Source of the DNA: Euglena gracilis
Lineage: Eukaryota; Euglenida; Euglenophyceae; Euglenales
DNA: 64,000 nucleotides
Assembly: GCA_039621445.1 (NCBI GenBank)
Contig: CP154954.1
Span: forward strand, 19,206,642 to 19,270,641
Direction of reading: 5' to 3'
The position numbers and the translations under genes are program-made. This document shows positions 40,033 through 51,048 of this stretch, piece by piece. The notes under the pieces are model-generated. The model was not told where the DNA came from. It saw only the letters and a program-made list of their open reading frames with translations, and made no database searches. How positions within the stretch are numbered: the stretch's first letter is position 1; each line of letters starts with the position of its first letter.

Positions 40033-42077
40033 ACCGGGGGTGACGCCGCCAAGGATCCCGCCCCCGGGGAGCCCGGGCGGGCCTGAGGACAGCGAGGGGG
40101 ACGCCCCGAGCCACGGACTGGCCCACACCGTGACGGGGTTTACGTCGGGCTGTGAACTGGGGGTGACGCCGCCAAGGATCTCAGCCCCAGGGAGCCCGGG
40201 CGGGTCCGTGATCGTGCTGCCAGGACCGGCCTCAGAGCCGAGGGGGGACGCCCCAAGCGACAGGCTGGCCCACACCGGAGCGGGGTTTACGCTGGGCGGT
40301 GAACCGGGGGTGACGCCGCCAAGGATCTCGCCCCCGGGGAGCCCGGGCGGGCCTGAGAGTTGCCAGCCCAAGGCCATGGAGACGGAGACAGACGCCCTCG
40401 AGGGGGTTGCAGCGCAGCCAAGCACCGCCTCCCAATCCCCCAGCGCCCCAACGGCCCCCACAGCCTCCCAAGGCCCCCCTCTCTCCAACCCGGACTCCGC
40501 CTCCCCAACCCCATGCCTCCCCCCACCCACCCGTGAGGTCCTCCAGGAGCGGGTCGTCATCGTCGAGAGGCAGGTCCCCGTTCCCGTGCGGGAGCCTGTC
40601 TTCGTGGATCGGGTCATCGAGCGGGTCGTCCCGGTCCCCGTGCAAGTCCCCGTGGAGGTCCGGGTCCCCATGCCCGTCCCCGTCCCCGTGGAGGTCCGGG
40701 TCCCCATCCCCATCTACCTCCCTCCCTCCGCGCCACAAGCCCCCTCCATCATGCAGAATGTGCATGTCAACACACTCACCATCGGCCCCTCCTCCTCCTC
40801 GTCTTCCTTGGCCCTCCTCCAAGGTCTCCCCATTCCCGCCATCGAGGCCCCCAACCGCCTCCTCCTCACCGCTCCCCCGCCACCACCCAGCGACACCACC
40901 GACGACGACACCTCTTCCCAAGGCCCCACGAAGAAGAGGAAGTTCACTTCGTTGAGTGAGTGGCCTGCCGAGTGGCGAGCCAAGTACGAAGAGTGGAAGG
41001 CGGTGCTGAAGGACCCACGACAAGCAGGACGAGGACAAACCATGTACGAATCATGGGACCCGGACCTGCAGAACCAGGTCTGGGCCTCGTGCGGCCCCCA
41101 GCGGCGGAGCATCATCCAAGAATGGCAAGAAGCCGCAGCAGTCCAGAACGTCGAGCGCCCCGCGGACCTCGAGCGCCAGACGCATGACTGGCATGAAGGT
41201 GCCAGGATCGGGGAGGCCGACCACCCCGGTCCAAGGCGCCACCCCCACGGCCCCCACCAGGGCCACCAACCCTCCGGGAGCCACGTCCCCGGAGCGAGAC
41301 CGAGCCACGTCCGGGCGGGTGGCAGGCAGCGTGGTGCCTGTGCCCCGCCAACCCCGTCCGCAGGGGAGCAAGCGAAGCGGGATTCGCCCCGGCCCCAAGC
41401 CCCTTGGCGACCCAACAGGGAAGCGGCCCGTGGGCGCCGCCCTGGGGATTCTTTTTCTTCAGCAGCCATGAGATTTTCCAGACCCTCTCGCCCTGGGAGT
41501 GCGCAGGGCAACCCACCCCGAGGAGAAGAAAGAGACCGAAGAGACGAAGGTGTCGCATGGACACCGGTGCAAAGCCGGCGGGGGGCAGCACTGCACAAGG
41601 AGATCAAGAGAATGGCGGACACCATCTCCGCCCTGAGCGCGGAGCTGAAGAAGCTACAAGAAAAATGCCAAGCTCAACGCCACTTTCGGGGGGAGTCGGA
41701 GCCCCCAACCACATCGAGACCACCGCGGAGGGGAGAGAGAGAGAGAGAGGGAGGCAAGGGCCGGCCCCCCTCCGATCCCCTCTCATCCCAACCCGTGGGA
41801 TCCCCTGCGAGGCCATCGTCGCGGCGGACGGCGGCGGCAGCGGCGGCAGCAGGAGACGACGACCAGCACAGACGCGGAGGCGGCGACATCGCAGGTGTGC
41901 CACCCCCGGCCTGCCGGAGCTGGTATCTCCGGCCCTCCAGTTCGGGCCGCACCGGCTGGAGGTGGGCGTGCAACCCGTGCGAGGCCTCCCCCCTCTGCGG
42001 CACCCCCCCACCTCCCTCCCCATCCCCTCCCATCCCCACCCCCACCCACACCCAGAATACCCCGTCCATACCAATCA

Positions 42078-42135
<58 letters not shown>

Positions 42136-42238
42136 TCGGAACGAGTTATTTGCCGAAGGACCAGGCTTCTATTTAACAACCACGGGGGAGGGGGTGCCTT
42201 CTGCTGTGTGGGACCTGCCCAAAAGAAGCTGTTTCTGA
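39440..42238 (+). CDS. Large frame in phase with the GIY-YIG frame, after one TGA
   Basis: Open directly after the TGA at 39437 and in the same phase; the first ATG is 39563. Before about 39960 the reading is low-complexity and frame 1 is the better coding candidate. Then come three repeats of about 45-55 residues (GVTPPRISPPGSPGG core), a Ser/Pro-rich part, a V-P-V stretch at 40530-40715 (VPVPVQVPVEVRVPMPVP) like alveolin repeats, and KKRKF, a possible nuclear signal. Next are WPAEWRAKYEEWKAVLKDP, DWHEGARIGEADHPGP (41185-41235), a coiled coil (EIKRMADTISALSAELKKLQ) and a Trp/Cys segment (RWACNPCEASPLC). It ends in the 3' (GA)n. No reverse transcriptase or integrase motif is present. It may be a non-autonomous or truncated retroelement protein. 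Confidence 0.5.
39442..39479 (+). promoter_or_regulatory. Hairpin just after the in-frame TGA
   Basis: GCCTGCC (39442-39448) pairs with GGCAGGC (39473-39479), extended by CGG/CCG and an inner GCAGA/TCTGC stem. It starts two bases after the TGA, whose following codon is CGG. TGA-CGG followed by a stem-loop is the known leaky ('type II') stop context. Function here is inferred. Confidence 0.4.
42079..42133. repeat. (GA)n tract, right border of the GC-rich island
   Basis: About 27 GA units; the large frame ends about 100 bp beyond it. Base composition drops to intron-like soon after. Confidence 0.95.
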
Positions 42239-42239
42239 A

Positions 42240-42569
42240 ATCATACAAAAACAATGCACAAACCTGTATGGAATGGCTAACCCGAACTTAGATCCTAACC
42301 CGAACCCATACATAAAAAAAAAGCATCAGCGCAAAAATAGGCGGCATCGGAGTAGGTCACAGAAGAGGAACCCAACCACTGCGTTCACTACTGGACCCCG
42401 GGGGGGGGGGGTGGCAACAGACGCCACGTTCCCCTCGGATCTCACCTGTCATGAACAAATCAAACCCTGTGTCCTGGAGATCTTTCAACCTTGATACGGA
42501 TGAAACGTGAAATGACACAGCAAATTGCACGTTTCCCGGTGCGAAAATCGCGTACCACAAACAATCCTA
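42240..42569. other. Intron-like stretch
   Basis: CCTAACCCGAACCC words at 42280-42310 are weakly telomere-like. G-run at 42399-42410. Nothing coding recognised. Confidence 0.4.
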
Positions 42570-42800
42570 TGTGAAAGAGTGGATCCCACCTCATGCAATA
42601 TGCATCTGAAGTCGGGCCCGATATCCCCCTCCGAGCCTGGCCAGTACGCGACGGTATCAGCATTGGCGCAGTCCACGCTCTTCAGGGTGTCTTTGAAATT
42701 CCACTTCCCCCGGAACGGCTTCCCGTCCTCCAATGAGTCCTGGAGGACCCGCTCCAAACGGTCGGCCATCGTCCAGGGGTGTGGTGTGAGGAGCACAGAA
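42570..42800 (-). CDS. Duplicated exon FKDTLKSVDCANADTVAYW, copy 1
   Basis: The minus strand encodes RLERVLQDSLEDGKPFRGKW then NFKDTLKSVDCANADTVAYW. The homologous island at 46690-46880 reads RTFKDRLRSVDCDKADTVAH. The frame is intact here over more than 70 codons. I do not recognise the family. The gene to which it belongs is unknown; it lies 5' of SPRY set 2 on the same strand, with the mobile-element-like island between. Confidence 0.5.
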
Positions 42801-44145
42801 CCCTGCGTGAGGGGAACGAGATAAATGGGAGGGCTGCCCTGTGTTTCTGTGCCAACACATTTGCCCTGGCCCAGCCCACCAATGCAAGCAACGATGACAC
42901 CCATTCGGCGTAAAAGAAGCTTGCTCCCTTTGAGGGTGGAGGGGTAACAGCCTTATTTGGTCAGTGTGCCCAACATCTGAATAATAGCTCGGCACTCTCT
43001 GAAACAGGCACCCATCACCATTGAACAAAAGTAGGAGACAGAACTCGAAACAGAACAGAAAATGAGACAGAATGTGTTGCTATGAATAAGACGAATTCTA
43101 ATTGGTAAAAATCAGGGCAGAGATTTCTGCTGGTACCAAACGAGCATCCGCTTTTACATTTCTAACAATTTGGACGAAATAATGAGAGCAAAAAAAATGA
43201 AAACATCCTGAACGTCCTCATTTTGAAATAATTATTTTTACCCGTCTTATCATTTTTTTTGGGGGCTGCAATGAAGAAACAAAAAAAGGGTCACCAAAGA
43301 CCATCCTGACCATTTTCTTGAAAATTTTGAGTTTTCCTTTTGCCGAAATGCTCATTACAAATGCTAAATTACCATAATTTCCCCCAAATTTTTTTCATGA
43401 TTTTCCCCCGTATTTGTGGTATCCACCAATTTTTGTTGTCCAGAGCTATCCACCATAAAAAGGCAGTACAAACTTGCCAGGTTTGAAGGGTGGCCGTGGA
43501 GCCAACCATAGGGGGGCCAAGGTGGCAGTGAAAACTTGCATAATTTTGCAGAAATTTGTGAACATCTTTTTCGAAAAGGTGGGAGCTCGGAGTCAACCTC
43601 ACTTAATTACCGTTTTTGGCTGATTAAAACAAATTTTGGATGAATTGTCAGCATTGTTTGGCCGTTTTGGTAAATTTGGCCAATTAGTTTTCATTTTTGA
43701 CCATTTGTGTCCCATTTTGGCCATTTTTTTGGCATTATGGAAAAACTTTGGAATCCAATTAACTTTTTGTGTTGTCCTTGTAATTCTCCGTGGTGTATTC
43801 CTTTGACAATCGCTCTGTGCCTCCTCGGTTTGTTTTGATTTGGACCAACCAGGCTCCTTTTTACCAACCCAAGGGGGAGGGGGCTGCTTGTGCTATCTCC
43901 CTGGTGCCTGCCGACCAAGCAGGTTTTCCTTTGAAAATTGCCATTTTTCGGGCCCCCCAGCGCCTTCGGCACAACACACCCGAAACCCACTCCAAACAAA
44001 ACTCCCCCCAAAACCCTGCCACCCCTGGGGGGGTCGAAAATGCCCAACCCCCCTGCTTACCCACAGCACCCCCCTGGCTGTTTTAGGTGAACCCCCCGGC
44101 GGGTTGGAACCCCCAGGGGGCAGAATGGGGTGCATCTTAAGAAAC

Positions 44146-44148
<3 letters not shown>
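42801..44148. other. Intron-like stretch
   Basis: AT-rich with no island recognised. Confidence 0.45.
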
Positions 44149-44186
<38 letters not shown>

Positions 44187-44218
44187 CGCACACACACACA
44201 CATGGACACACCCACACC

Positions 44219-44251
<33 letters not shown>

Positions 44252-44252
44252 C
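44149..44252. repeat. (TG)n(CG)n(CA)n palindromic microsatellite plus (GA)n
   Basis: (TG)15, (CG)6, (CA)6, then interrupted CACA and (GA)n. The TG-CG-CA part is alternating purine/pyrimidine and self-complementary. Confidence 0.95.
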
Positions 44253-44997
44253 TTTCAACAAGCCGCGTGTTGATGACTTTGGCCTTGGCATTTGATTTGA
44301 TAATTTTCTTCTTTTAAAATACATGGCCACCATCAACGCACAGATTTGTGAAAAGAAAAGGCAATAATGCCAACATTTCGTCGAAACATCCATCAAAAGC
44401 ACATATCAGAAGAGTACGCCGGGCAGCATTGCTGGTTATACCCTCTGAATGGACTGAACAAAACAGGATTGCGCCAGAAAAGGGACGGAACGGGCAGAAG
44501 GGGCAAAACAAACTTGGAAATTACTCTGATAAAATGCACAGACCAGACAAAAAAAATCTCCAAAAACACACAGGAAACAATCACATGGAAAATTTTTGGT
44601 ACTGGGAGTGGTCGACCCCCCCAGGGGTTTAAATGACTGAATTGTTTGTTTTTTTTAGAGTGAAAATGACTCCTCGGGGGTCTTTCAAAGAAGCCTGGTA
44701 GCGTATCTCCTCGCCTCACATTCTTCAGCTCAGGTTGAGCGCACGCTGCAAGAGCGAAACGCGAACAACTGGCGAACATAATCCCGGCCAATGATTACGC
44801 AAGCCTCCGAACAAGAATTTACCTCTTGGCCCATAATCTGTCAAAAATAACCTTAGCAGAGGATTCTGTATCACCACGGTCAATCTTTGATCAAATCAAA
44901 AAATATTTCACAAATTTGCCCCCCAAAAGCCCACAAAAAATAAAAATCACCCCACCACTAATTATTGTTTGAACGTCCGAAGTTGGAAACCAGACCC

Positions 44998-45066
44998 TTT
45001 TTTTTTGAGTCCAAATAATTAACCACGCAGGACCTTGCGGGGTTAATGATTTGGACTCAAAAAATT
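44998..45066. repeat. Perfect-ended hairpin (TTTTTTGAGTCCAAAT)
   Basis: TTTTTTGAGTCCAAATAATT and AACCACGC pair with GCGGGGTTAAT and GATTTGGACTCAAAAAA; about 28-bp arms with few mismatches. Possibly a small MITE or a transcript hairpin. Confidence 0.7.
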
Positions 45067-45269
45067 GCCAAACAGGGCCTTCACCGGATCACCGGGTCGG
45101 TTGATTAACAGCGGACACCATTTCTTGTATATTCACGGCTGTGATTTCATCAACCTCCATCATTTTCCAAAATATCGAGTCACTCTTCTGCCTTTTGTTT
45201 TGTACTTACCTCACTGTCACTTCACCTCACGCGGGTGTGGCAGGGGCAGGACTGTACAGGAAGTCCTGG

Positions 45270-45462
45270 TGGAGGTGGGTCGACCCCCCCACCCACCATG
45301 GTACCCAGAAGAAAATTCCTTCGGCACCGAAAGATAAAATTTGACCTGAAAATTGCCGCCCCTTAAATACGGGAAAGCCTGGTGGGTGGTGGGCGGTGGG
45401 GGGGTAGGACCACCGTCCCCGCCCCACCAGGATCGGGGTGGGGGGGTCGACCCTCCTGCACA
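45270..45462. mobile_element. Family-5 repeat (GGGTCGACCCCCCCACC)
   Basis: GGGTCGACCCCCCCACCC at 45277 and CGGGGTGGGGGGGTCGACCC at 45434 flank about 150 bp. Similar units occur at 25085-25135, 59520-59545 and 60027-60085. An inverted-repeat element or a pair of repeats. Confidence 0.55.
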
Positions 45463-45749
45463 CTTCACTCATGGATTTTGGGGATTCCTGCACAGCCCTG
45501 GGCAGGGGGTGGCATCAACAACCACCCACCAACGCCACGTGCGAACGCTTGATGGGGAGGTTCGACCCCGCATGGCAGGATGGCAAAGATAAACAAACGC
45601 CCTTGACGCAGAAGGCACCGAAGGACATTTTGGCCAAAAAAACTGGCGCTCTGAAATACAGGAAGGAGTGTGTGGATGGGTGGTCGCACTCCCCTGAAGA
45701 ACCAGATGGTGGGGGAATAGAATTTCCAGAATTCTTGTTCAGCCTGAAA

Positions 45750-45865
45750 ACCCCAACAAGGGATAATTGTCACCTGGAAAGTCAGACATTCAGGGACCCC
45801 GACAACGTTTTTTCTCACAAATTTGCCAGCACCAGAGATCCTGACAGTTTCCTTTTGGTAATGGA
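45750..45865. repeat. Decayed family-1 copy
   Basis: AATTGTCACCTGGAAAGTC, GGGACCCCGACAACG and AGATCCTGACAGTTTCC match family-1 words, without the terminal C/G-runs. Confidence 0.6.
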
Positions 45866-46689
45866 AATAACCCATAGGGGTGGGTAGCCCAAGCCGGTCC
45901 TCAAGGCCTTTTTGGGGGGGCAGGCAACCCCCCCCCCCAATTCTAGGGACCTTTTTTTGGGGTGACCTGACTTTCGGATTTTTGCTACACCCCCCAGTTG
46001 AAGAAAGCGGATCAGGGGGATCCAAACCATACCATTGCTTTGCGACCCCCCAATTCCTCTCCAATTGTCTAATTGTGTCTCTGCAAACCCTCTAAACTCA
46101 TTAAGAAATATCGGTCAAGCCTCAGCGTTGAAGACGGACAAGTCAGCCAATAGAATAAGCCTCCTGAGTGAGCAAGTTGCATTTTTTTTCAGCGGATAAC
46201 TGCCTACTTAGTCTGTTGGTTCCCACCCAAACATACACTGACTGCTCAATTTGTTTTTGAAATCTTGGGATTGTTCGGCAATTTGCCGCCCAAAGCAAGC
46301 ATCGAACGTTGGTGGAAACATTTTGTGAAAAATAAATTTGATTTCCCAAATTTTGGAATGTTTTTTGGAGATGAACAGTTTTCGTTGCAAGACAGGATAA
46401 CACCAGAGCACCTGCCCACATCGTCGGGGAGTTCCTCACCTACCATGGGCTATGGGAGTCCCTGCTGTGCAAAGACCAGCAGCACCAACGTCTGGCCAAC
46501 GTCTGGCTTCAGCAAAGGGGAGGCTTCAATCTAATCCAAACACAAGTGCAAACAAACGGAATGGACCATAAAAGGGGCAAATCGAGCCTGGCGACAAAAA
46601 AAAAGGACACCCATCCTAACGTTCACCCGCTGGGTGGGGCATAGGATGGAAAATCGCCAGAAATGCACCCTCCAACTCACATACCCCGC
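45866..46689. other. Intron-like stretch
   Basis: C-run at 45928. The minus strand around 46140-46530 is AT-rich with a modest open frame, unrecognised. Confidence 0.4.
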
Positions 46690-46880
46690 GTCATTGAGAA
46701 TAGCAGCGAGGCCGCTGTGTGCCCTGTCCAGTGTGCAACGGTATCGGCCTTGTCGCAGTCCACGCTCCGCAGGCGGTCTTTAAAGGTCCGCTTCCACCAG
46801 AAGGGCTACCCCTCCTCCAACGCGTTCCAGGGCGGCGTCGGCCATAGCACAGAATCCTGCGTGAGGGGAATGGGAAGTGA
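46690..46880 (-). pseudogene. Duplicated exon FKDRLRSVDCDKADTVAHW, copy 2, with stop
   Basis: The minus strand encodes TFKDRLRSVDCDKADTVAHW and, upstream, WNALEEG. A TAG stands where copy 1 has AAG (LEDGKPFRG), so the reading is broken unless the exon starts after it. Otherwise collinear with 42570-42800. Confidence 0.5.
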
Positions 46881-47821
46881 ATGGGAGGGGGATGGGGGAT
46901 CGATCTGACCAGATATCGGAGGCCTTATCACAAAAAATGCCAATCACAGAAATTGCGGAAAATTATGGAAATACAGCTATCAACCCCGCCGGGGGGAGGG
47001 GGCTGCCATGTGCCTCAGAGGGAATCCTGGTCCACTTCGCCTCATTTACGCCCAGCCCACCAGCACAGGCACCAATGGTCTAGCTTCGGTACACAGGAGG
47101 ACGGCTCCCTTTTTTGGTGATACCGATGTGATGTGATGCACGCTAAATCGTGCCCCCCCCCCCGTCTGGTAAAAAAGGGGATACCCCCACGTAAACAGTG
47201 GCATGGTCGAAAACGTTTTCTAAAATTGACCCGAAAGAGACTTTGGGCGTTTCGGGCACATGGTTTTCAGATTCACTTAAAAAAAATAGGCGTTTTGGGC
47301 ACATGGTTTTCAGATTCACTAAAAAAAATTGCAGAACAAAAGGGAGAAAAAATGAAGGGAAAACACCCAATCCCGAGATTTTTTCTCCGCACCTTTTACC
47401 AACGCCACCTGGGCGGCCCAAAAATCTACAGGTGCAGCCAAAATAACCCCTCCCCGAGACCGAGCAACGTGGCAGTAAAGTGAACAGCAATTGTGTGCAT
47501 TGGATGGGTGCAATGGTGGCAGCATTCGGACAGAACGATCACACCATGACTGGCCTGGTCGCTGAGCCCAGATGTCTTCCTGGCACTCACTGCTGGGTGG
47601 CTCCCCCTGGCTGGGTGGATCCCTGGCCTGACTCCCTCAGTAGCGTCCGTCACCTTGGGGTAATCTTTGCGCGTTAGGGGTGAGGTTAGGTGCGGGGTTT
47701 TTTTCTTCTTCCACAATGCAGCCCAGTGTTTATGCCGAAGTGTGGGACGTTTCGGGCCAACATTCTTCCTATGTCCTAACCCTACGTCTATTGCTAACTG
47801 AACCAAAATCTTAATCCACAC

Positions 47822-47854
<33 letters not shown>

Positions 47855-49734
47855 CCGGACCAGGATTTTTTCTGAAAAAAAAAATTGGGGGGTTCAGGGA
47901 TAATTTTTTTCAGATGCACCTCAAAAGAGACCCTCAAACCCCGTTTTCCTTTCATTTCTCACCCCCCCCCAAGACAGCTTCGCGCCAGCAAATCACTACG
48001 CCACCCAAAATCAGACGCCCTGGTGGGGAAGCATCCCTCCCAGGGGGGGGGTCTTCTGGATTCAAAAACCTGATACGCGAGAACAATAATAAATCCATCA
48101 AACTTTTTGTTTGGAAATAAAATTTCGCAATATGAAGCACCTCTGTGCTGCATGCAACATTTGGGTTGTCACTTCCCCTGACAGCCTGACTATTATCCGC
48201 AAAATTAATTTAGAGAGTAAAGTAAAACAGCCAACGTTTTGCATCTTTCCATGGTGGCATTGACGCATGTTTGCATATAAATGTGGAATGCATCTGAAAA
48301 AATTTGGTGTGAGCTAGCAAAGCACGGCAGAACATTATCAGTGAATAATCAGGAATCACAGTTCGGATCAACAACGTCAACTGAATGGGGTCAAACAAAC
48401 GGGTAGGAGCAAAGCTCAGGCAATATTCACCCAAATAAACAAAATGATAAATAAATAAAGTACACAAGGTTGGAGAGATAGAACAAAAGCAAGGGGGCAA
48501 TGAGTTATGCGACTGTTTTGGGGAGGGAGAAATATCACTTAAAATAACAGATTTGTCCAGGTGAACTTACCGAAGTTCAAAAAATAATAACGATGACGTT
48601 TATTGTGCTTGTAGAATATAAAATTCTGTGAAACTTAACACACTGAGAGCGATGTTTTAAGGTCCCTATGAGACCACAAGGACACTGAATCAACGAACAG
48701 ACTGAATTATTCGCATTTTGGCATCATTTTGCATCGCATTTCGGCTTTTTTTTTTGCGATTGCTTAACACAAAATTCCAGGAAATTGCATATTGAAAACA
48801 GAAATTGGGGGTAAATGTTGAAGGAATCAAATAAAGTTGAAAGGTACGTTTGTTAATTGGCAGCACACCAGATGCAGGTGGAAATACAGGGAAAATGAAA
48901 AAAAAATGCATGCACCTCGGTTTCAAAAAGGCACATAATATCGAGCCGTCTCTGTCTGTGGCACACAAAGAACATTGACGATGATGAACAAAAAAAAACA
49001 AAAGAAAACACCTTAAAAATGACCCCCGTTTTAATGATTTTTCTGCAGGGAGTGGAACCAACTTACAATACCACACCTTGGTGATGAAGAGGTGTATCAA
49101 AAACAAATGTTAATCAAATCTGTCTATATGCAGGGGGGGGGGAAATGCGCTCGCTCGGCCTCGGAAAAAATGCGCAAAAAATGCGAAAAAAATGCGAAAA
49201 AATGCGAAACGCATTTCCCCCCCCCCCTGCCATATGTCTTGGGTGTATGGAAAGCATGTATGCATGCATGAACGGATGTATGGATGGATGGATGGATGCT
49301 ACAAATATGCATACATATGCAAAAAAAATGGAGAAAGGGACACAGAAGAGCGCTGGAGTGGAAAAGAATTGCCCTCTGCACATGGTGGCCTCAAAGGAGA
49401 GTAGAACACCAGAGATTCAGGATGGGGTAAATGGAAATACACAGAAGGAACCTGTGCTCGAAGTGGCGCCGGTGTGGTCATCTGGCTTTGCTGGGATTCA
49501 ATAACAACAACAACAACAACCCAACTGGATTTCTTTTCTTTGCTATTTTTTTGCCTGTTTTCGGGTGCCAGCCAGGTTTAGCCCAGCAGTCGGTGGGACC
49601 CCCCTGGACCCCACACCTTAGAGGGGGGTGGGGGTCCAGCCAACACCTTTTTTCGAGGCAACATATTCCCCCCCAGCACTGCTGTCCAACCAGCCAAATA
49701 ACTTGCCACGATGTTCGGGCCACCAATCATATTA
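46881..49734. other. Intron-like stretch with local repeats
   Basis: A 44-bp direct repeat (CACATGGTTTTCAGATTCAC) at 47248-47332, a (CA)n tract at 47821-47853 and a (ACA)n at 49500-49520. C-runs and G-runs as elsewhere. GC is raised at 47480-47680 (minus SDQASHGVIVLSECCHHCTH) without a recognised domain. Confidence 0.4.
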
Positions 49735-49990
49735 TTTTTTACTGATCTCCGGGGCTCACTTCCACCCTTCCAAAACCCAGTCAGCCCCTACCCCGGGCCG
49801 GGGAGGTCGGACATTCTGGGACCCCAGACTGCAAGAAAGGAAAATTGGCCACAAACATGAAAAATGGACAAAAATTTTCTTTCAGATTTAGCGCCGGGTC
49901 AAGTTGGTGTATTTTCCTTTGCAACGCCTCACCCGCCGGGGAGGAGGAGGTTGGGCCAAAACCCAATCAGTCACTCTGAAAAAAAACAGC
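49735..49990. repeat. Family-6 repeat pair
   Basis: ACTGATCTCCGGGGCTCACT and CCAATCAGTCACTCTGAAAA flank the interval; same words as 8765-8880. Confidence 0.5.
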
Positions 49991-50128
49991 CACCCACTCC
50001 GGGGCCAAGAGGGACCAACCAGTGATTGCAGGCCCCCAATGACGGCAAACCTCAGGAAGCCATGTACCCAGCTGTGACGAAAGCGAAGACGGGGGACAGC
50101 ACACACACAACACGCCGAGGGTCGCCGT

Positions 50129-50250
50129 CAGACACAGGTCGCTTCGAACTGCATCCGGATGTGGACCTTCACCTCGGTGGTGGGGGACGGCAGGGTTTCC
50201 TTGTGGCTGACGACGAAGCCGAGGTTGCACAGGGGCAGGCAAACCGAGTC
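50129..50250 (-). CDS. Possible terminal exon (VSHKETLPSPTTEVKVHI)
   Basis: The minus strand reads LGFVVSHKETLPSPTTEVKV then HIRMQFEATCV and a TGA. It lies 1.6 kb 3' of the ART E-x-E exon on the same strand, so it could be the C-terminal exon of copy B. GC is higher than the flanks. No domain recognised. Confidence 0.35.
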
Positions 50251-50345
50251 ACCACATCGGCGGTTTGGGGGACATGGGGAAGCCAACAAACTGTGATCTT
50301 TGATACACTTCAGAGCTGCCAACCCTCATCAAACGCTGCAACCCA

Positions 50346-50617
50346 ACCCCCCCCCCCCCCGGGAAACTTGTCACCTGACAGGTCGGCCGGTACCGGGGAC
50401 CTTGACAACTTCCTATCGTACCAAAGACCCTGTCAGTCTGACGGGCGGGGACCGTGACAGTTTGCAGGGTGGGGAATTTCAAGGGAACGTCAATGAAAAC
50501 CGACCCTGACAGGTTGGCCGGTACCAGGGACCCTGACAACTTCCTGTACTGACAGGTCAGCTGGTAACGGGGACCCTGACAGGTGCTCGAGCATGACAGT
50601 TTCCCGGGGGGGGGGGG
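50346..50617. mobile_element. Family-1 fold-back element, copy 3
   Basis: C-run, CGGGAAACTTGTCACC at the left; GCATGACAGTTTCCC, G-run at the right; interior CCTGACAGGTTGGCCGG and GACCCTGACAACTTCC units. About 272 bp. Confidence 0.8.
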
Positions 50618-50884
50618 TATTTCATGTGGAATAATAAGTCACTTCCAAGTTGGTGGGTTGGTGGGTGGAATGGTGTTGGAGCTTGGGGCAGGGGGTGCTC
50701 TTGGGAGTTGGTCGGAATTTTTTTGAAATATTTGCGGACTGGCTCAGCACCACACAGGACATGGCTGGGACAGGGGGAAAAATCACATTTCAAGACAAAA
50801 AAGCAGGGCCCTACCAAGCAACATAGGGGAAAATAACACAAAAATCGGTGGCCCATTTCAGAGTTCAACGGGACTGTTCACAGC

Positions 50885-51009
50885 AAGATATATATATATA
50901 TACATATATACACACACATATATATATATATATATATATTGATTACACCTGCCATATATATATTTATACACCTGCCATATATATATTATATATATATATA
51001 TACATATAT

Positions 51010-51041
<32 letters not shown>

Positions 51042-51048
51042 TGATTTT
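50885..51048. repeat. (TA)n/(CA)n array, duplicated block
   Basis: A block of about 80 bp (TATATACATATATACACACA...TATTGATT) occurs twice, around two CACCTGCCATATATATA units. Confidence 0.85.

Noticed and set aside
39640-41240. 2A ribosome-skipping peptides
   Set aside because: NPGP present once, but the Glu spacing differs from D-x-E-x-N-P-G-P and the second copy has HPGP; kept only as a motif.
38129-42238. Reverse transcriptase or integrase of a full retroelement
   Set aside because: No YADD-like or D,D-E pattern seen in any frame of the island.
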